A stretch of DNA of 64,000 nt from Prevotella melaninogenica (GTDB lineage: Bacteria; Bacteroidota; Bacteroidia; Bacteroidales; Bacteroidaceae). The notes beneath the pieces were generated by a model that saw nothing but the letters and a program-made list of their open reading frames with translations, was not told the origin of the DNA and did no database searches. Below, in pieces: positions 27,488-36,917 of the stretch (its first letter is position 1; every line of letters begins with the position of its first letter). Position numbers and translations under genes: made by a program. The stretch lies in assembly GCF_013267595.1 (NCBI RefSeq), contig NZ_CP054011.1, positions 1,874,147 through 1,938,146 on the forward strand, written 5' to 3'.

Positions 27488-28408
27488 ATGAGGTTTGATA
27501 AACTAAAGAAACAGTTAGAACTGTTGATTCTATTGTCTGATGGACGCAATTATACGGTTGAAGAACTGTGTGAGCGGATGAATTTGTCGCGTAGGAATTT
27601 CTATTACCTACTCGACTTCATCAAGCATGCAGGTTTTATCGTATTTAAGAATCAGGGCTATTATCATATTGATCGTCGCTCTCCTTTCTTCACACAGCTG
27701 TTACAAACGATTCAGTTTACAGATAAGGATGTGAAGACGATACATAGTGTACTGACAATGGCTGGTAATGATAGTGAGATGGTGAACCAGCTAAGGCAGA
27801 AGTTAGAAAGTTCTTATAATTTCTCTGTGTCAGCTGAGTCGCCTATTCGTCGCCAAATGGAGAGTAACTTAAAACTGTTACGCAAGGCTATGGTAGAGAA
27901 GAAGACGGTTCGGTTAATTGGTTATTCAAGTCCACATAGTCATTCTGTTAAGGATCGTCTTGTAGAGCCTTTCCTTTTATTGCATAATAATGAGGATGTA
28001 CGCTGTCATGAATTGGTGTCAAAACAAAATAAGACATTTAAGATTTCTCGCATGACGAGTGTGGAGATATTAGATACATCGTGGTTACATGAAGACAAGC
28101 ATAGGCAGGTGTTTACGGATATCTTTATGTTTAGTAGTGAGGAACGATATCGTGTGAAGTTACGTTTAGGACAGTTATCCCACAATCTCTTTAAGGAAGA
28201 ATACCCACAAGGGGCGCATTATATTACTCCGAATGCGGATGGCTCGTGGCTTTTAGATATAGAAGTATGTGATTATCGTGGTTTAGGTCGTTTCGTTCTC
28301 GGACTCTTTAAAGATATAGAAATCATAGAGGGTGATGGTTTTAAGGCATATCTGAGAGCGGAAATAGAAAGTCTTATTGATTCGTCAAACCAACTATTGC
28401 AGAAGTAG
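27488..28408 (+). CDS. WYL-domain transcriptional regulator
   Basis: 306 residues. An N-terminal winged helix-turn-helix (about 1-60; YTVEELCERMNLSRRNFYYLLDFI) precedes a WYL domain (about 130-200; RLVEPFLLLHNNEDVRCHEL) and a C-terminal WCX-like region. WYL regulators bind small molecules or nucleic acid ligands and commonly control defence, stress or metabolic genes. It stands between the SusC/SusD operon and an esterase gene on the same strand, with no defence genes nearby. Its target is unknown; control of either neighbour is possible. Confidence 0.85.
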   Translation: MRFDKLKKQLELLILLSDGRNYTVEELCERMNLSRRNFYYLLDFIKHAGFIVFKNQGYYHIDRRSPFFTQLLQTIQFTDKDVKTIHSVLTMAGNDSEMVNQLRQKLESSYNFSVSAESPIRRQMESNLKLLRKAMVEKKTVRLIGYSSPHSHSVKDRLVEPFLLLHNNEDVRCHELVSKQNKTFKISRMTSVEILDTSWLHEDKHRQVFTDIFMFSSEERYRVKLRLGQLSHNLFKEEYPQGAHYITPNADGSWLLDIEVCDYRGLGRFVLGLFKDIEIIEGDGFKAYLRAEIESLIDSSNQLLQK

Positions 28409-28538
28409 GAAAATCATTCTTTATTTTATTATTCATAACAAAACATCATTATTTATCATCAACCTTTCATCAATAGAAATATGTTCTCTTTTAGTTAGAG
28501 GTAGTGCGAGAGGCTTGGGAGGTTTAAAATTCAGGACA

Positions 28539-29780
28539 ATGTTTACACGTAAGATTTTATTCGTTTTATTGTTTTTTATCACATTCAACGCTTATGCACA
28601 GCAAGAGCGTTGGGTAGGTACATGGGCTTGTGCGCCACAGACAGTCGATAAGGGTTTTATGCCTTATAATAACCAGATGACGAATCGCTCCGTACGACAG
28701 GTTGTGAAGGTGAGTATCGGTGGGCCTGTTATTCGTTTGCAGTTGAGTAATGAACTGTCTTCTGAGCCTGTTGAGATTACCAGTGTTTATATTGCAAAGG
28801 CTGGAGAAGGGTCAGAGATACAGAAGAATTCAGCTAAGTATCTCCGTTTTAATAATAAACGTCGGGTAACGATACCTGCTGGTAAGGCTGCCTTTTCAGA
28901 TGCGTTGAAATTCGATTTACAACCATTGGAGCGTTTGTCAATTACGATTAACTATCTTAAAGCACCAAAAGAACCTACTGTTCACATGGGTTCGCGTACT
29001 ACATCTTATATATTACGTGGTGTGACAAATGCTAATACTGATTTCTCAACAGCTTTCAAAGAGGACCATTGGTTTAATATTTCTGCTATTGATGTTCTTG
29101 ATGCCTCTGCTTCCAGTGTGGCTATCCTTGGTAATAGTATTACCGATGGAAAGGGTTGTGTTACAAATGCACAAGACCGCTGGCCTGATTTTATGTCTGC
29201 CGTACTGAATGGAGAACATGAGTCGAAGAGTCCGAAAACGGGTGTATTGAATCTTGGTATTGGGGATAATCGTATCCTCTCTGTGGGTTTAGGACAGCCT
29301 GGAAAGGAGCGTTTCGATCGTGATATCTTGGGACAAAGAGGACTTCGTGCAGTAATCATCTTCGAGGCTATTAATGATATCGGTACGTCAACCAATCCAG
29401 AAGAAACTGCTCGCCAGTTGATAGAAGCCTATCAAGTGATGATAGAGAAGGCTCGACAACGTGGCTTGAAGGTCTATATGGGTACGATAACTCCTTTTAA
29501 TGGCTGCAAAGGTTACTTTACAGAGGCACGTGATGCAGCACGTAAGACTGTGAACGAATGGATAAGAACAAACCATGAAATCGACGGTTTCATCGACTTT
29601 GATGAACTCATGCGTGATCCGTCATCACCCGACCGTTTGCGTAAAGAATGGCAGATTGGTGACTGGTTACATCCTAACCCTAAAGGGTATAAGATGATGG
29701 GAGAATATGCTGCCAAGAGTCTCGAAGAGATGAATGTATCAACTCCTTCCAATCAACGACCATTGACAGAAAGGAAGTAA
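28539..29780 (+). CDS. Exported SGNH/GDSL-family esterase
   Basis: 413 residues from the ATG at 28539, which opens a signal peptide (MFTRKILFVLLFFITFNAYAQ). The longer frame from 28377 would overlap the WYL gene. An N-terminal beta domain starts WVGTWACAPQ. The SGNH core has nucleophile S200 in LGNSITDG, the Asn block EAINDIG and the catalytic pair D375/H378 in DWLHPNPKGY. Relatives remove acetyl or other acyl groups from polysaccharides or act as lipases. The exact substrate is unknown. Confidence 0.88.
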   Translation: MFTRKILFVLLFFITFNAYAQQERWVGTWACAPQTVDKGFMPYNNQMTNRSVRQVVKVSIGGPVIRLQLSNELSSEPVEITSVYIAKAGEGSEIQKNSAKYLRFNNKRRVTIPAGKAAFSDALKFDLQPLERLSITINYLKAPKEPTVHMGSRTTSYILRGVTNANTDFSTAFKEDHWFNISAIDVLDASASSVAILGNSITDGKGCVTNAQDRWPDFMSAVLNGEHESKSPKTGVLNLGIGDNRILSVGLGQPGKERFDRDILGQRGLRAVIIFEAINDIGTSTNPEETARQLIEAYQVMIEKARQRGLKVYMGTITPFNGCKGYFTEARDAARKTVNEWIRTNHEIDGFIDFDELMRDPSSPDRLRKEWQIGDWLHPNPKGYKMMGEYAAKSLEEMNVSTPSNQRPLTERK

Positions 29781-29900
29781 TAGCATCCATATCGTTCGAC
29801 TCCTATACGATAATGTCTATCATTCTTACTGAAAATGAAAATCTACTTTAGAATGATAGATATTCTCTTTCTATAGCAAAGCAAGAATCTATAAATAAAG

Positions 29901-29987
29901 TTTCCTGTCATATCTGTTATCCATCAGATCCATCTAAGTTGTTAATTTACAGTGGACTTACACGAAATGTTAAATATGACAGCAAAA
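29901..29987 (+). repeat. Dispersed 87-bp element with CTGTCA/TGACAG ends (copy C)
   Basis: Begins TTTCCTGTCA, middle GTTAATTTACAGTGG, ends GAAATGTTAAATATGACAGC. It lies downstream of the esterase gene. I see nothing else in the 330-bp gap 29781-30110. Confidence 0.8.
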
Positions 29988-30110
29988 GAAAATAAAACTA
30001 TTTTGTAATATTATGTACTATATTCTGATCATAATAGATGCTATCACTTCCTAATTTAGAAAAGTCTACTGCTTCGTATATTACAAGGTGAAAGCAGTAT
30101 CTGATCATTA

Positions 30111-30917
30111 TTACTCATCGTTAGTTGTATCGTCTTCTTCCCAATGTACCATGTCATAAGGATAATATGGATTATCCTTTAGGTCGGAATCATCTATCTG
30201 CAGTATCTTTGCTACGGCTGCGACCTCCCAAGCCCAATAACCACGATAACAGCTTGTTTTCAAATGATTATTATACCAAGGGGCATCCTTGTTCAAGTTA
30301 TACCATTTCCTGATGTAATCTATCAAAGCTTTCTTCGCTGCTTGCGCATCAGACAACTGTGTTAATTTGAAAAGCCCTTTATACAATTTAGGGAAGGCAA
30401 GCTTGTTTGCATGCGTTTGTTTCTTATCTTCGCCCATTCGAGAGTTCAGCATAAACCAGAGTAAAAGGTCTGGAGTCCAATCAGCTGGCTTTGCCTGATT
30501 ATCTACCCGTTCCACATAATCAATAAGCTGCTGAAACTCTGCACAGGAAACATTTAGTAGAATACCTAACGAAACTCGTTTCAGGATTTCAAAATATATT
30601 GGGTCTTCAATAGCAAGCCCCGTTATAAAATACTCCAAAGAATTTGAATATATTCGTTTTAATTCCGTCATATTCGCATCCATAGAATACCTTATTTCTA
30701 TTCCAGAGATGTACCGTTCCCCTAATGACCAATGTAAGTATACGGTATCTAACCTTTTGTTGGTATTTGCTTCCAATATTAATCTCTCGGTTTCACCTTT
30801 ATTTTTCGCGATTTCTATCAACATCTTGCTAAAGAATTTCCTATTCTTTATTTTATCCCTAATAGCTTTATCTTGCTTCTGTTTAGCATGGCTAAGGAAA
30901 TAATCAAATATACCCAT
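30111..30917 (-). CDS. PoNi-like immunity protein (DUF1910/DUF1911 type)
   Basis: 268 residues, soluble. The C-terminal third carries the DUF1911 signature: CYRGYWAWEVAAVAKIL (from about residue 223), then IDDSDLKDNPYYPYD. The N-terminal half matches the helical DUF1910 type. This family (PoNi) protects against PoNe DNase toxins delivered by type VI or related secretion systems. No PoNe toxin is beside it, so it looks like an orphan immunity gene. It is preceded by an exported unknown on the same strand with a 37-bp gap. Family assignment is from memory of the motif, without a search. Confidence 0.7.
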   Translation of the reverse strand: MGIFDYFLSHAKQKQDKAIRDKIKNRKFFSKMLIEIAKNKGETERLILEANTNKRLDTVYLHWSLGERYISGIEIRYSMDANMTELKRIYSNSLEYFITGLAIEDPIYFEILKRVSLGILLNVSCAEFQQLIDYVERVDNQAKPADWTPDLLLWFMLNSRMGEDKKQTHANKLAFPKLYKGLFKLTQLSDAQAAKKALIDYIRKWYNLNKDAPWYNNHLKTSCYRGYWAWEVAAVAKILQIDDSDLKDNPYYPYDMVHWEEDDTTNDE

Positions 30918-30954
30918 AACTTATTCTTTTATTAGGAAATACAACCCAATAACA

Positions 30955-31677
30955 TTATTGCTGCATTGGTATTGACGAGTAACTCTTAGAGTCATGATAT
31001 AATTCCTCTATACTCTTCCAATCAGTAGGAGAATCATCCCGAATTATTTCAACAGCCTTCTGGGTATATAATGTTTCTCCATTAATCCCATCAATGAGAT
31101 AAATGTCATTCCGATTATCTTTCCAATGAGCACAGACTATATAAATCGGTCGCTTAATGTACTCTCGTTCTTCATAACGTCTTACACTAAATACTTCCTT
31201 CTTATCCATGAGATTAATACCATATTGGTGCAACATTTTTACTTTTAATGAATCTATGCTAAACTTATAAGGCAAATCATAATCTACACATTTTACTTCA
31301 TGTCCATGACCATCGAATTGATATCCTTTACCTACTGGCATTTGATAAAGATATGCACAATATGCCGTTATATTTCCCACTGTGTTATACAGATAGATAT
31401 ATTCGTATGGAGAGTCTCTATATGTATGAGACTCTCGAAAGCCAGCAAAGGAGTTATTTACGTATTCATCACTTAACTCTATAAGCTCACCCAACTTTCC
31501 TTCTTTGCGTATACGATAAGCAGTAGGATTTTTTCTTACTAACCTCTTATACTCCTCAATATCAAATCGCTTATATCTTAAAGTATCCTTGTCACTATTA
31601 TTACTTAAATTATCTTGCCCAACACATGTTGTCGCAAACAATAATAACCATAGAATTACCGATAACTTACTCATCAT
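30955..31677 (-). CDS. Exported protein of unknown function next to the PoNi-like gene
   Basis: 240 residues with an N-terminal signal sequence (MMSKLSVILWLLLFATTCVGQ). The Cys near its end could make it a lipoprotein, but the following residues do not fit a good lipobox. The mature part is Tyr- and Asp-rich with no recognised domain; it contains RRYEEREYIKRPIYIVCAHW and DIYLIDGINGETLY. Start MM at 31677. It precedes the PoNi-like gene on the same strand and may be co-transcribed. An immunity role is possible but rests only on this neighbourhood. Confidence 0.7.
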   Translation of the reverse strand: MMSKLSVILWLLLFATTCVGQDNLSNNSDKDTLRYKRFDIEEYKRLVRKNPTAYRIRKEGKLGELIELSDEYVNNSFAGFRESHTYRDSPYEYIYLYNTVGNITAYCAYLYQMPVGKGYQFDGHGHEVKCVDYDLPYKFSIDSLKVKMLHQYGINLMDKKEVFSVRRYEEREYIKRPIYIVCAHWKDNRNDIYLIDGINGETLYTQKAVEIIRDDSPTDWKSIEELYHDSKSYSSIPMQQ

Positions 31678-31794
31678 TAAATATTCTTCTTTTATAATTA
31701 TGATTCGTGATAAGCCACATACACACTTACATTATTGCGATTATAGATTTCTACTCTGCATGGGAATAATACCTATCTAAAGAATAAGAAAGGC

Positions 31795-33984
31795 TTACTC
31801 TGCAGTCAGTTCGAGTACTCTACTTGAACCCTCGTTGGCAGAGAGGACCATCAAACCTACCTTCATCAAATAGTCACCTGTATACCTTTGTCCATTACAA
31901 GTTAATGATGAAGTTGTGTTAGGCATAAGGTTGATTTCCTTCACTAAGTAAGTGCGGTTGGCATCAAGTCCCTGAAGACGCACTGCCTGCTGTGGCTCTG
32001 AGTAACGTGGATGCAAGTCGTAAGCGAAGAGTACAGCCTTTGCCTTGTCTTGTGATACATAGTTTACTGCCATATGTTGGGTTTCCTAAGGAGAAACAAG
32101 ACGATAGAGTTCTCCGTCAAGGATGATATCTTTGAGACGGTTCCAGTTGGCAACAGCCTCCTGTACAAACTTATAATCCTCCGGTTTCATCGTCTTTAAG
32201 TCGAGGTCGAAGCCTAATTTACACAAACTTGCTACGTCTGTTCTGAACTTAACACTTGTGCGTCTGTTCCAGTTGGTGACGTGTGCAGCCAATGCCTTTG
32301 ATGGGAAGAACTTCGACATACTATATTGTATATAGAGACGTTCGTATGGATCTGTGTCATCAGAAGGCCAGAATTCACCATAATACTTCAATGCCTGATA
32401 GTCGCAACGACCGCCACCACCAGAGCAGAGCATCATCTCAAGTTTCGGATACTTTGCCTGAATACGGTCGAGTACCTTATAAAGACCACGTACATACTCA
32501 ATATAGAGGTTTCCTTGATTAGCTTTCTGATAAGGAGAATAGATATTGGTAATAGGGCTGTTGCAGTCCCATTTGAAGTAGACAATGTTCGGATTCTCTA
32601 TCATTAGACGGTCTACAACGCTGTATACATAGTCCTGCACTTCAGGATTAGAGAGGTCGAGTACTAATTGATGACGGTAATAATAAGTCTCACGATTAGG
32701 CAATTCAATCACCCAATTCCGATGTTTCTCGTAGAGTTCACTCTTAGGATTAACCATTTCTGGCTCAATCCACAGTCCGAACTTTACTCCTGCTTCCTCT
32801 GCTGCTTTGGTTAAAGCAGGAATACCACCGGGCAGTTTTGTGCGAGTTGGCTCCCAATCGCCTAATCCGGCACGGTCGTCTTTGCGTGGATATTTGTTTG
32901 CAAACCAACCATCGTCCAAGAGGAACATGTCGACACCTAAGTCTTTGGCATCTTTCATCAGCTGTGCAAGCTTCTCTTGATTGAAGTCGAAGGCTGTGTT
33001 CTCCCAGTTATTGAGAAGGGTCATGCGACTACCTTCACCATTCCAAAGCTGATATTTGCATGCCCAGTTCTGTAGGTTACGGCTTGCTTGCCCTGTTCCA
33101 TTCTCACTCAAGGTGAAGATAAACTCTGGAGTCTTGAAGGTCTCGCCTACTTTCAACTTATAATTAGAAGCGTAAGAGTTGATAGCTGGGATGACACGGA
33201 GACAGTTGACATTATCTATTTCAAAGGTAAAACTGAAGTTACCAGTCCATCCAATCGTACCTAACATCACACGTCCTTGATTCTCTTGTGCCGGTTGGTC
33301 GAAGCCAAGTTCAAAGAAAGGCTCACTCTGTTCAGCAGCACGTGTACCGAGCTTCGTGTCCACAATCTTCTTGCCAAACTGTAACTGCTGTACAGCAGGC
33401 TGACCTTCACGTGCCCAGTCGCTGTGATAGTTGGTGAGAAAATACTTTGAACTATTGAAATAGAGCATACCACTTGCATAACGCCAGAGCTTGATGGGCG
33501 ACTTCTCATTATGCTTTATTTCACTCCACATCTTGATAACATTCTCCTTTGAATATGCTACATAGTGAAGCGTTACCAGCACAGCATACTTATCATCAGC
33601 CAATTGTATGATGGTTTCTGTTCCACCCGGAACAGTTTTCTGTGTACTATTTTGATAATATAAATAAGTGGTCTGGTTGCCATCAGCATGGGTAATGGCG
33701 ACTGCAGGTTCAAACATATCCTCACCACCAGAGCCTGGATAAACCTCACGTCCACGCATACTATAGCTACCATCAGAGCCAGCATAGATATTCCAGTTAA
33801 AGTGATTGAAGTCGGCAGTACTGTTTAGTTTCTCACCAAAGTAGACTTGATAGAGTCTGTTTTTAGGTGAAACCTGCAGAATAAGGTCAATGTTATCCGT
33901 ATTAATTCGGATAGATTGCTTGTCAGCAGCTCCTACGCAGAGGCTTAGGATAGCGCAGACGAATAGTAATAATAGCTTTTTCAT
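31795..33984 (-). pseudogene. GH36 alpha-galactosidase gene interrupted by one in-frame TAG
   Basis: The frame reads 632 codons from 33984, meets TAG at 32088-32086 and continues in the same frame for 96 more codons (ETQHMAVNYVSQDKAKAVLFAYD...). The combined length of about 729 matches GH36. A signal peptide (MKKLLLLFVCAILSLCVGA) is present. The nucleophile D473 in YFKWDCN and acid/base D542 in SDDTD are intact. Family members read SPYET at the break, so TAG most likely replaced a Tyr codon. The product lost is the C-terminal beta domain. The 632-residue form might be made, the C-terminal part could start at ATG 32073, or the stop could be read through. The intact enzyme would remove terminal alpha-galactose in the periplasm. 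Confidence 0.85.
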
Positions 33985-34044
33985 CTGTGTATTGGTTCTT
34001 GTTTTATTCTTTACAATCTGTATGTACTTGCAGTTACTGTGCGT

Positions 34045-35253
34045 TTATTGTGCGGTGTTATCTTCTTCTTCGAGTTCTAAGTCTGCTTCAGGAAGTTCTT
34101 CTTGTGACTTTTCCATCTTCTTTTTCATTCTACTTTTAATCGATCTGATGGCTTGTGACGTACAACAGAAGGCATCGGCTTTCTGCTCGTCGGTCATCCC
34201 GTTGTGTTCCATTATATAGTAGAATGTCTCCTTAGGAGTGAACGCATAGCGGGGATTATTGAGGATATAGGCAAGGTCGTAGTCGAAGTTAGGCATAATA
34301 GCGTTGAGAGCCTGCTGTTCACGTTTACCCATCTGTGAGATATTTCCACCTTTTAGAATGGTATAGAGCGCGTCTATTCCCAACTTAGTTTGTTCGATGG
34401 AATCGGCTGTTTTTGTATCTCCGTTATGTGTAGGAGTCTTCTGTTTCAGCTGTTCTAACTCATTGATTTTACTGTCAACTTCAGCCTTCATCTCATCTAT
34501 CGTTGCATCTTTTCGTCGGAGTAACTGCTGAATATTCTGCTCTGTCATCTCTTGTTGTCTGCGATAGGTATGTAGCTGTTGGCGCATACGACGGCGGAAC
34601 CATACAACGATACCAGATGTAAGGAGTATCAAGATGATAACAAGATAAGCTATATAGAGTTGAAGTTGCAAGGCTTTACGTTGTGCGATAGCTACTTCAT
34701 AGCGGTCTTGTATCTGTACAATCTCAATATCTTTCTCCGGTGAAACCGATAAAATCTGACGTTTTTCAATGCGTGTTCTTAATTGATTAATACTCTGCTC
34801 TTGGTCTTTACGAATACGAGGCTTGAAGGCTTCAGCCTTCTTTACGTACAGCAGGGCAGAGTCACGTTGTCCGATTTGGTTGAAAACAGAGGCTTTACCG
34901 AGGTAAATATCCGTCAACCTGTGGCTCTTCTTACTATCATTCGCATAGCGAGCAGTATGGGCGAAGTAGTCAAGTGCCAATTTATAAGCACCATTTTGGG
35001 CATTCAATAGAGCAATACGATAGTATGTAGCAAACTTCAAAGAGTCTTCCGTTACGTTGAAAAGGTGCTTTTCTGCCGATTTTAGCTGATACATCGCATT
35101 CCTTGTGTCATGTTTAGCCATGAAGAAAGCAGCACTATCGAGCCTCATCCGAGTGATTCCTTCGTCTGTTGCAGGATAGTTAGGTAGTTTTCTTTGGCTG
35201 CATGAAAGCAAAGTCAAAAGAGTAATCAGTAATAAAATCGGTCTTTTCTTCAT
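34045..35253 (-). CDS. TPR lipoprotein with internal membrane helix and C-terminal helix-turn-helix-like domain
   Basis: 402 residues from the ATG at 35253. A lipoprotein-type signal (LITLLTLLSCSQ) is followed by TPR-like helices (about 30-170). One membrane helix (about 200-222, LYIAYLVIILILLTSGIVVWF) leads to a coiled coil (225-285). The C-terminal region (about 290-380; FTPKETFYYIMEHNGMTDEQKADAF...SIKSRMKKKM) has helix-turn-helix character. The layout resembles Bacteroidetes TPR membrane sensors that end in a DNA-binding domain. The start is fixed by a consensus promoter ending only 5 bp before it. Confidence 0.75.
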   Translation of the reverse strand: MKKRPILLLITLLTLLSCSQRKLPNYPATDEGITRMRLDSAAFFMAKHDTRNAMYQLKSAEKHLFNVTEDSLKFATYYRIALLNAQNGAYKLALDYFAHTARYANDSKKSHRLTDIYLGKASVFNQIGQRDSALLYVKKAEAFKPRIRKDQEQSINQLRTRIEKRQILSVSPEKDIEIVQIQDRYEVAIAQRKALQLQLYIAYLVIILILLTSGIVVWFRRRMRQQLHTYRRQQEMTEQNIQQLLRRKDATIDEMKAEVDSKINELEQLKQKTPTHNGDTKTADSIEQTKLGIDALYTILKGGNISQMGKREQQALNAIMPNFDYDLAYILNNPRYAFTPKETFYYIMEHNGMTDEQKADAFCCTSQAIRSIKSRMKKKMEKSQEELPEADLELEEEDNTAQ

Positions 35254-35258
35254 ATTTG

Positions 35259-35290
35259 CAAAGATACACATTCTACTGCGTATTGCCAAA
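35259..35290 (-). promoter_or_regulatory. Promoter giving an almost leaderless message
   Basis: Minus strand: TTTG (35290-35287), exactly 20 bp, TATCTTTG (35266-35259), then only CAAAT before the ATG at 35253. The predicted transcription start falls within about 3 nt of the start codon. Confidence 0.75.
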
Positions 35291-35456
35291 TTAGGATGGG
35301 AGGAAAGGGGACGAAAAGATATCTTAAAGCTTGGTAAAGTGCGAAAACGAGGGAACTTTTATAAGCTTTATTGTGTCAAAGAAGTGAAGTTGTTAGTTGT
35401 AAATTATTGATAGTCAAATGTTAACTTGTTTTACATGTGTCAACTCTAATGGGGCT

Positions 35457-35488
35457 ATTGCATTGCATTATATTCTTCTTTACCTTTG
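35457..35488 (+). promoter_or_regulatory. Promoter upstream of the TonB_C gene cluster
   Basis: ATTG at 35457-35460, 20 bp and TACCTTTG at 35481-35488, about 190 bp before the first gene. Confidence 0.7.
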
Positions 35489-35528
35489 CATCGACAATAA
35501 GTTCCAATATATGTCATCTGCAATTCAT

Positions 35529-35575
35529 AAACCTGCGGCGGCGTGATTGCGTTTAAGCGTTGGCGCAGGTTTTAC
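35529..35575 (+). terminator. Leader hairpin before the TonB_C genes: attenuator or end of a small RNA
   Basis: AAACCTGCG pairs with CGCAGGTTT (9 bp perfect), with further GC-rich pairing inside, followed by TTTTA. It starts about 35 nt after the predicted transcription start, so the transcript up to here would be about 80 nt. Confidence 0.55.
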
Positions 35576-35680
35576 TTTAAGAATGTTCACAAGACTCTTC
35601 AAAGTGAAGAGTTTGTTTATAATAATCTCTCGAAAGGCAGCGTTAAATAACTGTAAAGGGGAATAAATCAAAAGGTTTAT

Positions 35681-36145
35681 ATGATGAAGCGAATTTTGTT
35701 AGCAATGTCACTTAGTATCTGTATGGCAGCAACTGTAAATGCTCAACAGGAAAAGATGTCGATGAAATCTTATGAAAATGAGGTTCGGAAAGATACAATC
35801 GATACCTTAGAAGTAAAAAACGAAAGGCATAAAATATTTGATTGTTGGTTTCCTCCAATGCCATCTTTCCCAGGTAATATCCAACAATTCCTTCGTGCTC
35901 ACCTTGTATGGCCAGCTGGTCGTAAGAACAAAAAGGTTGAAGGAAAGGTGATTGTTAAGTTTTATATAGAACGTGACGGCACTTGTTCTCAGTTCAAGAT
36001 ACTTCGTTCGTTGAGTCCTGCTTTTGATACAGAGGCGTTAAGGGTATTGAAGTTAATGCCGAAGTGGAATGTGGATTCAACGGCTAAGGGTGGTACTTGG
36101 TATGTCTTGCCAGTTTCTTTTAAGAAACAAAATGTTCAACAATAA
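35681..36145 (+). CDS. Exported TonB C-terminal-domain protein (paralogue 1 of 3)
   Basis: 154 residues with a signal peptide (MMKRILLAMSLSICMAATVNAQ; start 35681 or 35684). The mature part is a short linker followed by a TonB_C fold (FPGNIQQFLRAHLVWP...GKVIVKFYIERDGTCSQFKILRS...ALRVLKLMPKW). There is no membrane anchor or Pro-rich stalk, so it is not a complete energy transducer. It may be a periplasmic TonB-domain protein that binds receptors or partner proteins. Two related genes follow on the same strand. Confidence 0.8.
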   Translation: MMKRILLAMSLSICMAATVNAQQEKMSMKSYENEVRKDTIDTLEVKNERHKIFDCWFPPMPSFPGNIQQFLRAHLVWPAGRKNKKVEGKVIVKFYIERDGTCSQFKILRSLSPAFDTEALRVLKLMPKWNVDSTAKGGTWYVLPVSFKKQNVQQ

Positions 36146-36151
36146 AAGTTC

Positions 36152-36640
36152 ATGGTTATGATAAAGAAACTGTTTTTAGTTCTATTTTTAAGTTTTGTAG
36201 TCGTTGGTAATATCGATGCACAGAAGCAGAAAAGAACGATGAAACCGAAGAAAAAGGAACAAATAGAGCAGCCTTATTGTGCGGAACCAGCTTTTGAACC
36301 TTGTAATGACACCTTGAATGTGGATACCTTAGGTGCAAAGATGTTCGAAACTGTCGAGGGATTGAAACCTTCGTTCCCTGGTGATATCTTAGAATTTATA
36401 GCGGTACATCTTCAGTATCCTCCTGAATTGGCAGAAAACTCAGTTTCGGGAAGAGTCATAATAAAGTTCTTTGTGACCCCTTCAGGTTGTTGCTGCCTGT
36501 TTAGGGTTATGCGTTCTGTAGACCCATACCTTGACCGAGAGGCACTCAGAGTACTTAAACTTATGCCTGCATGGAAGTGGGAAAGACGACCGAAGCAAGG
36601 AGTTTGGCAACTTGTACCTGTCACCTTCAGATTATTATAA
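36152..36640 (+). CDS. Exported TonB C-terminal-domain protein (paralogue 2 of 3)
   Basis: 162 residues. Signal peptide ending GNIDAQ, a Lys-rich stretch (KQKRTMKPKKKEQIEQ) and then the TonB_C domain (FPGDILEFIAVHLQYPPELAENSVSGRVIIKFF...RSVDPYLDREALRVLKLMP). It has Cys pairs in the linker and at GCCCLF. It begins 6 bp after paralogue 1, so both are on one mRNA. Same family and same reservations as its neighbour. Confidence 0.8.
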   Translation: MVMIKKLFLVLFLSFVVVGNIDAQKQKRTMKPKKKEQIEQPYCAEPAFEPCNDTLNVDTLGAKMFETVEGLKPSFPGDILEFIAVHLQYPPELAENSVSGRVIIKFFVTPSGCCCLFRVMRSVDPYLDREALRVLKLMPAWKWERRPKQGVWQLVPVTFRLL

Positions 36641-36713
36641 GCCCAAATTGCTCGTGTTGTCATCACCTTTTGTAAGCCGTTTTATCGTTATCAATATCGC
36701 TATAAACCCTTAG

Positions 36714-36779
36714 CACATTTGGTGTTGACCCTTAACACATTTCGTGTTGACGCTTAGCACCACATGTGCGCAGCATCAA
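36714..36779. repeat. 22-bp-period array, CACC/GGTG family (copy 3)
   Basis: Units start at 36714 (CACATTTGGTG), 36736 (CACATTTCGTG) and 36758 (CACCACATGTG), spaced 22 bp, joined by TTGACCCTTA/TTGACGCTTA. It lies between TonB_C paralogues 2 and 3. Confidence 0.85.
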
Positions 36780-36917
36780 TAGATTGGTTAAAACATGCAA
36801 TGAGGCATGAAAGTTGTTGTTATAGAAGATAGTAAAGGCGCTAATGAATCACTAAAATAGAGCGTATTCATCGGTGTTTATTTACTTATATAGAAGAAAA
36901 TGAATCTTTAAACGTAT

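Noticed and set aside
28377..28538. N-terminal extension of the SGNH esterase overlapping the WYL gene
   Set aside because: The signal peptide starts at 28539; upstream residues have no family features.
31795..32073. A separate 92-residue gene downstream of the alpha-galactosidase
   Set aside because: It is in the same frame as the upstream part and is the GH36 C-terminal domain; it is treated as part of one interrupted gene.
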